Shown: piece after piece, positions 59,245 through 64,000 of the stretch
How positions within the stretch are numbered: position 1 is the stretch's first letter
How the letters are laid out: the number at the start of each line of letters is the position of its first letter
Program-made: the position numbers and the translations under genes
The notes under the pieces: model-generated
Database searches by the model: none
Seen by the model: the letters and a program-made list of their open reading frames with translations, nothing else
What the model was told of the DNA's origin: nothing
Assembly (NCBI GenBank): GCA_023213395.1
Contig: CM041465.1
Span: forward strand, 233,933,741-233,997,740
DNA length: 64,000 nucleotides
Reading direction: 5' to 3'
From: Cycas panzhihuaensis
Taxonomy: Eukaryota > Cycadophyta

Positions 59245-60970
59245 AAGTATGTTACATTTAAGTTAGAGAAATTACTGCTGCAAATAACTTTAACTCTCCT
59301 CCAACAACTGCACATATCAAGCAAGAAAGAGAGAAGGGAAGCCTCAGGATGGCCCAACCCTCTGCTAAGGTTCTCCACACAGCCTCAAAGTACAGCAAGG
59401 TAGGGTCAAATAACAAATTATGACAGCCAACAAACACAAGAACATGTGTAGCAAGATTGTTGGGGAAGGTATCAAGGCAATAGGGTCGCTATGGGTAGTG
59501 ATCCATTACACAAACCCTACCCAAGATCTTTAAGGGATGCCAAGCAATGTTGGGGACATTATGGGGGTCCAAAAGAGAGGCGTATAGGCCTAGAATCAAT
59601 GTAGCAAGGGCAGCATACACTGATAATCCAACGCAGGCCTAAGCTTCACCTTCTCCTAATTAACCTAAGAGAAGCATGGGAGCAGGAGAAGAAAGGTGGG
59701 AAGGGGGGTTGTCCTTGGGGAGTAGGCCTAAGTGGGATGGATCCTACCTTACTCCCTTCACCCAATCTTTATGGATCCTCTCCCACTACTTTCTTGAGGA
59801 AAACTAGTAGAGAAAATGGCGAAAACCTAGAGAGACACGACTAAACTCAATGGAAACAATGTTTACTACAGTCAAACAGGAAGAAAGTAAGCAAACACAC
59901 TTGAAAATGAGTCTAACATAGAAATAACACACAATAAACTCTGAAAAAGGGGCCTAAGGTACCTGTTGCGATGAGTCTAGGGTAGATTTTCCCCTGCAAC
60001 CAGTGAAGAAGAAGAGTTCCTGTAGGGTTTTACAGGAGGTTTCCCTAAAGACGGCCGTAAGAGATACTTACTAGGGCAAATTGGAAGAGAACCACACCAA
60101 ACTTACTTGAGAGTACTTAGAGAGGAGCTTCCCACCATGGAGAAGGGTCATTGCAGGTGGATCCTGGGCTAGAGCTATAAGAAACGCAGGCCTACAGATG
60201 CACCTCTGGAAGGAAGAAAGAAAGAGCAGAAACTGCAGTAGGAGAAAGTTGAATTGGGGAGAGAAAAAGATCTAAGAGAGGTAAAATGATGATGGCTTTT
60301 GGATTTATATCCATCCCAGCGCTAAACACGCAAATAGGGCTGAGTTGGAGACGAGGCCACATGGCAATTCTATGAAAAAAGTGAAAATTGCCACGACAAT
60401 TTTAAAAAATAACTTGCAATAGTCGCATCACAGTAAACTTCATGGTACCACTTAGTTTACAACGGTGTGGAACTAGAAAGCTAGAATGGCAATAATCTAG
60501 GTTCCGGGAGCCTTAAAAGGCGATGTGGAAGGCCTGGGAGGGGTTGGCCCTCCTGTCCAAGTGGCCATGATAGTCCAGAAGACATGTGGACAAGGTCAAG
60601 AGGAGCATTAATGGCTAAAGGTCCCAGAAACAAGGTGATATGGACGTGAGGTCAGGGTATGAACGGGTCATACAAATCAAATGAGGTTTAAGGTGATGTG
60701 GAGGTAGCATAGAGGGTCATAGAGTGCCATGGGGATGCTTACCTTACATAAAGGTAGGTCTCACTGGGTCATCATAGGCTCATAATATGACAAGCAACAT
60801 GATCAAGCCAAATGGATGCAAGGTGATCATACAAATGAAGCAGTTAGTCATGCAATGAGGCAATACTTCTACCAATCTTTCTAAAGAAATAGTAGAAGTG
60901 AAAAGGAAGAAGCATATATGTGCCTACCTAAGTTGACCTATCCGTATCCATTCTCGGTAGTCAGGAAACA
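58159..60970 (-). repeat. Element B 5' LTR (2.8 kb)
   Basis: Copy of 46668-49491. Left end tagatatgc (TG changed to TA), right end aggaaaca. Contains a mixed (TA)n/(TATC)n tract at 59153-59241; the reverse ORF 59184-59378 arises from it. Confidence 0.93.
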
Positions 60971-63900
60971 CAAACTAGTCCTTCTTTGATATTATTCAAT
61001 TTCTAACCATGTTCTAAATGTTAAAGGAAGTGGCTTATCATTTTCTCTTAGGTTAAGAGTGGTTTCATTTTTCTTCTTTTATCTCTAAGTGTTTGAATTT
61101 ATTAGAGTTAGACACAAGCATCCCTGGGTCATTCACCTTCAAATATAGATCATTACTAAGTAAAAGAGTACCTAATGGATGACCCCAAATAGGGTCATTA
61201 ATCTAAGGTCTCATCTATCTTGGGTTCTCATACTCATCAGTCCTCCTAGTCTACGACTAGCATGATGTAGATTACTCTCATATGGGTGGAAATAGAGGTC
61301 TAGGTTAGAATATCATCCTTAGGAGGGCTTCTTGGGCAATAATAGGGTAAACTTAGTTCATTCATTTTGGGGTAAGTATCCCCAATATTTCCTCCATGTA
61401 TTAGAAGGTTATTTATTCTTTCCCTAAAGTAAAGGGGCCTTTTGTTTGTTTTATTTGATTGTTTGGAGTGCTTTCATTTGATCAAATTTGAGTTTAATTT
61501 TTTCATATATATGTGAGCTAGTTTAAGTTACAAATTAGTTTGATTCTCTCATTTTTATTTAAGAACTCAAGTAAAGAGACCTCTTCTTAGAGGTTGGTTG
61601 AAAGGTCCACCCTTGAGACTCATCATTGTTGGTTCACTCTCTTATAAATTTGACAAGTAGTTGGCCCCAAGACAAGGAACTATTTTCTATGACCATACTA
61701 AGGAGCTTATTAAAGCTTCCTTGTTGCATATTCTAGACCTACAACTTTCATATTTACTTGAAATATTTTGTGAGATACTTTAACTTAGTTAGCTTTGCCC
61801 CTACTTTATTGATTCTTTGATTAGATAAAACCCTTCATTCTCATGTAGGGTTCTTTTTCTTTCCTTGATCTTCCATTGCTAGTCATGTGCCTCCATTCTT
61901 ATGGAGATCCATTCTCACCATACTCATCTAAGAAGACCGAGAAGCTAACAAAGCCTCCCTCCTCAAGGCTCTTGAGTATGACTATTGAGAATATTATGAG
62001 GCTTAAGAGGGTTATATGCCTCATGAGGGCTATCTTGGTTGTGAGGACTATGAGATACATGTCTATCCTCCTAAGGGCTCTCAGTAATTTGTATGAAATC
62101 CCTATAGAGAAAGGTTATTTTAAATACCCTAAGCCACATTTGAGGAATCCATCCTTAGTAGCCTCTACTTCTATTTAGGAAGAGGTACATGTTGATCACA
62201 TTGGCCATTTAGTTTCAAAGCCTTTACTCACTAGGATTCATTCTCTTATCCTCATCTTAAGATACTAAGATCCTTTCCATTAGAGCACACACATCATGAC
62301 ATTATCCTTGTATCTTCTCCATGACTAACATTAAGAGAAACCTAATCCTCTTCCTTAGGAGCATTAACTCCCTCATGTTAATCATCCCCACATATATAAT
62401 ATTCTACCTTCCCCTTATCCCTCTCATCCCTTTACCCAAAGCCACCTTCTATCCTACCTAATGAGATGGGAGACACTAGATCAATCCACTTCCAACCCTA
62501 AGCACCATTTAACATTATGAAAGGAGGAGCCTAAGTTCATCCCATGCCCTTCATTTCATATGATATCCCATTTGAGAGTAGTGATTAGAAGCAACATTTT
62601 ATCATAGTATATGTATACCAAGCATCCACGTCCAACTAATTCCCTCATCTGAGACCTATCATAGGGCTATCTCTCATGTATAGGTATAAGTTTCTTCACA
62701 CTGCTTCACAGGTTCCATCTACTGGTTAACCCATCCCTTCTCATAGTGTCTCTCATCCTGGTAAGGGGATCCTCATCCCCTACCTCATCAAATCATAAGT
62801 CATAGTGTGAGACCACCTCCTTTCTAGTCCCATAAAGGGCCTACACCATCTACTCCTCCATACTCCACGTATGATACTTATGTTGGAGTACAAAGGACCA
62901 TTGGGGGCTCTCACACTCATGTTCCTCTTGATTAACACATACACCAATAGTAGATTTTGAGACTTGTCAAAGGGCCTATACCATCTTATGGTCCTAGACC
63001 TATTTACCTATAATAATCCAATCTATGACATACAATTCCCCCTCTCTAATATATTATTTCATCATAATAATATCCTATGCCTTAGATAAGAATGCATCTT
63101 AATCATGTTACATGGTTTACTCCTCTACATCCTCCACCTTCTCATCCACCATGCTATGAACATCCCCCATATGGAACTTCCACTCCTTACCAACAACCTC
63201 CTCCTCAAAACTCTTCCATGTTGATGTCAACTCCTCCTCAACACTCTTCCACATTGAGGACTAGAAGGCCTTTATGGACTACATGAGATTCTTTTTCCAC
63301 AAGAGGTTCTCCTTTCATACATACCTCCATTTATCCTTGAATTACCTAAGTTATCTAGGGAACACTCACAAGATCCCACTAGGCATGTATAAGATTTTAC
63401 ACTTGCCTATGTTGACTTTCTCCTATATGACTATGTCATGATGGGATTATTTCCCAAATCACTTCAAGGTGATGCCTTGAAGTGGTTCTTTTATCTCCCA
63501 TCTACTTCCATTTTTACCTTTTAGCAGCTAGTTGATGCTTTTATCAACTACTTAGACATTGTCATACCATTCAAAACTAGCATTAAGTCCCTCCTATCTA
63601 TCAAGAAAAATAATGATGAATTGTCTCATAATCTTATAAGGTAATTCCAAGATTTAGTTCATGTTTATCACTCTCAACTTGATTTAGGACTCTTATTTGA
63701 CATTTTTATCAATGCTTTGAGACCTCATGTATACTTAGAGGTCCTAAAACTTGGTCCACAAACCTACAAGGAGGCCATTGATAAATGCTTAGCTCTCAAA
63801 GCTTTCAATATTCAAGTAGGAATTAAGAAGAAAGACAAGCCTACTCCAGTGAAAGACTTAAATTATAGGCCCAAACCTAGTCAAGGGGATTATACATATG

Positions 63901-64000
63901 ATCATGTTGCATCTTCCATTAGAGCCCTTGAGCATACTATCAACACCAAGTTACATGTTAAAAATCCTATTGTTTCTAAGTAAAAACAAGAAACCAAAGT
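60971..64000 (+). pseudogene. gag: Element C: Ty3/gypsy gag of element B's family, runs off window
   Basis: Leader-like AT-rich sequence to about 61860, then degraded gag: Pro-rich N-terminal part (62380-63290, e.g. 'CYEHPPYGTSTPYQQPPP'), then the capsid core (63360-63800: 'SLQGDALKWFFYLPS', 'LVDAFINYLDIVIPF', 'INALRPHVYLEVLKLG') and an open end (63717-63983: 'CLALKAFNIQVGIKKKDK'). The core matches element B and A1 motif for motif. Element B inserted at 60970; the matching left flank is at 46663. Pol would lie beyond the window. Confidence 0.8.

Larger units (their letters stand above)
46668..60970 (-). mobile_element. Element B: 14.3-kb Ty3/gypsy element, apparently non-autonomous, with antisense PMD gene
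   Basis: LTRs of 2.8 kb (46668-49491 and 58159-60970) with TG...CA ends, PBS next to the right one, PPT next to the left one. Flanking repeats are CAAAT (46663-46667) and CAAAC (60971-60975), a target duplication with one change. Internal order on -: gag, protease, C-terminal integrase, then a decayed gene on the opposite strand, then an RNase H-like domain, then PPT. RT, the main RNase H position and the integrase core are absent. The integrase tail ('SLRGLINEES...RLLNLEALDER', 'FRPKWVGPFV', 'YNGAYKI') and the long LTRs suggest the Tat lineage; that lineage call is inference. Confidence 0.93.

Noticed and set aside
59184-59378. Reverse ORF ending in repeated Ile-Tyr
   Set aside because: Translation of the TA microsatellite in the element B LTR.

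Overview
This window looks like intergenic DNA from a plant with a very large genome, most likely a gymnosperm such as a conifer; that placement is inference. The reasons: only one intact host gene in 64 kb, AT-rich sequence, and wall-to-wall LTR retrotransposons in many states of decay, nested and abutting, with their reading frames broken by stops and frameshifts. No bacterial operon, rRNA, tRNA or CRISPR array was seen.

Layout. 1-800: the end of a retroelement with a polypurine tract (PPT) and a 3' LTR. 1273-9346: element 1, a Ty1/copia element on + with two LTRs, primer-binding site (PBS), gag, protease, integrase, RT and RNase H remnants. 9347-17322: element 2, Ty1/copia on -, abutting element 1. 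17323-20280: AT-rich spacer with a degenerate short repeat. 20840-21397: the only intact gene, a single-exon SAUR-type (small auxin-up RNA) auxin-responsive gene with its own less AT-rich upstream region. 21720-24960: AT-rich spacer. 24963-27100: degraded Ty3/gypsy gag of the same family as two other gags in the window. 27107-34120: 3' half of a chromovirus-type Ty3/gypsy element (RNase H end, integrase, PPT, LTR), interrupted at 28680-33604 by element 3, a short Ty1/copia on - flanked by the 5-bp duplication AGAAC. 34121-42560: mixed decayed sequence with an LTR at 38011, tandem duplications and microsatellites. 42565-44130: gag-protease remnant of another chromovirus-like element. 46668-60970: element B, a 14.3-kb Ty3/gypsy element on - with 2.8-kb LTRs, PBS, PPT and target duplication CAAAT/CAAAC. 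60971-64000: the start of another gag of element B's family on +, running off the window.

Element B is the most interesting object. Its protease region runs in one frame (one TAG) straight into the C-terminal part of integrase, with no RT, RNase H or integrase core between. A detached RNase H-like domain lies near the 3' LTR. On the opposite strand between them lies a decayed, apparently intron-containing gene with a plant mobile domain (PMD) signature and a coiled-coil 3' exon. It looks like a large non-autonomous Tat-type element carrying an antisense host-derived accessory gene.

Apart from the SAUR gene no gene here looks functional. The mobile elements do not cooperate; their arrangement records successive insertion, recombination and decay.
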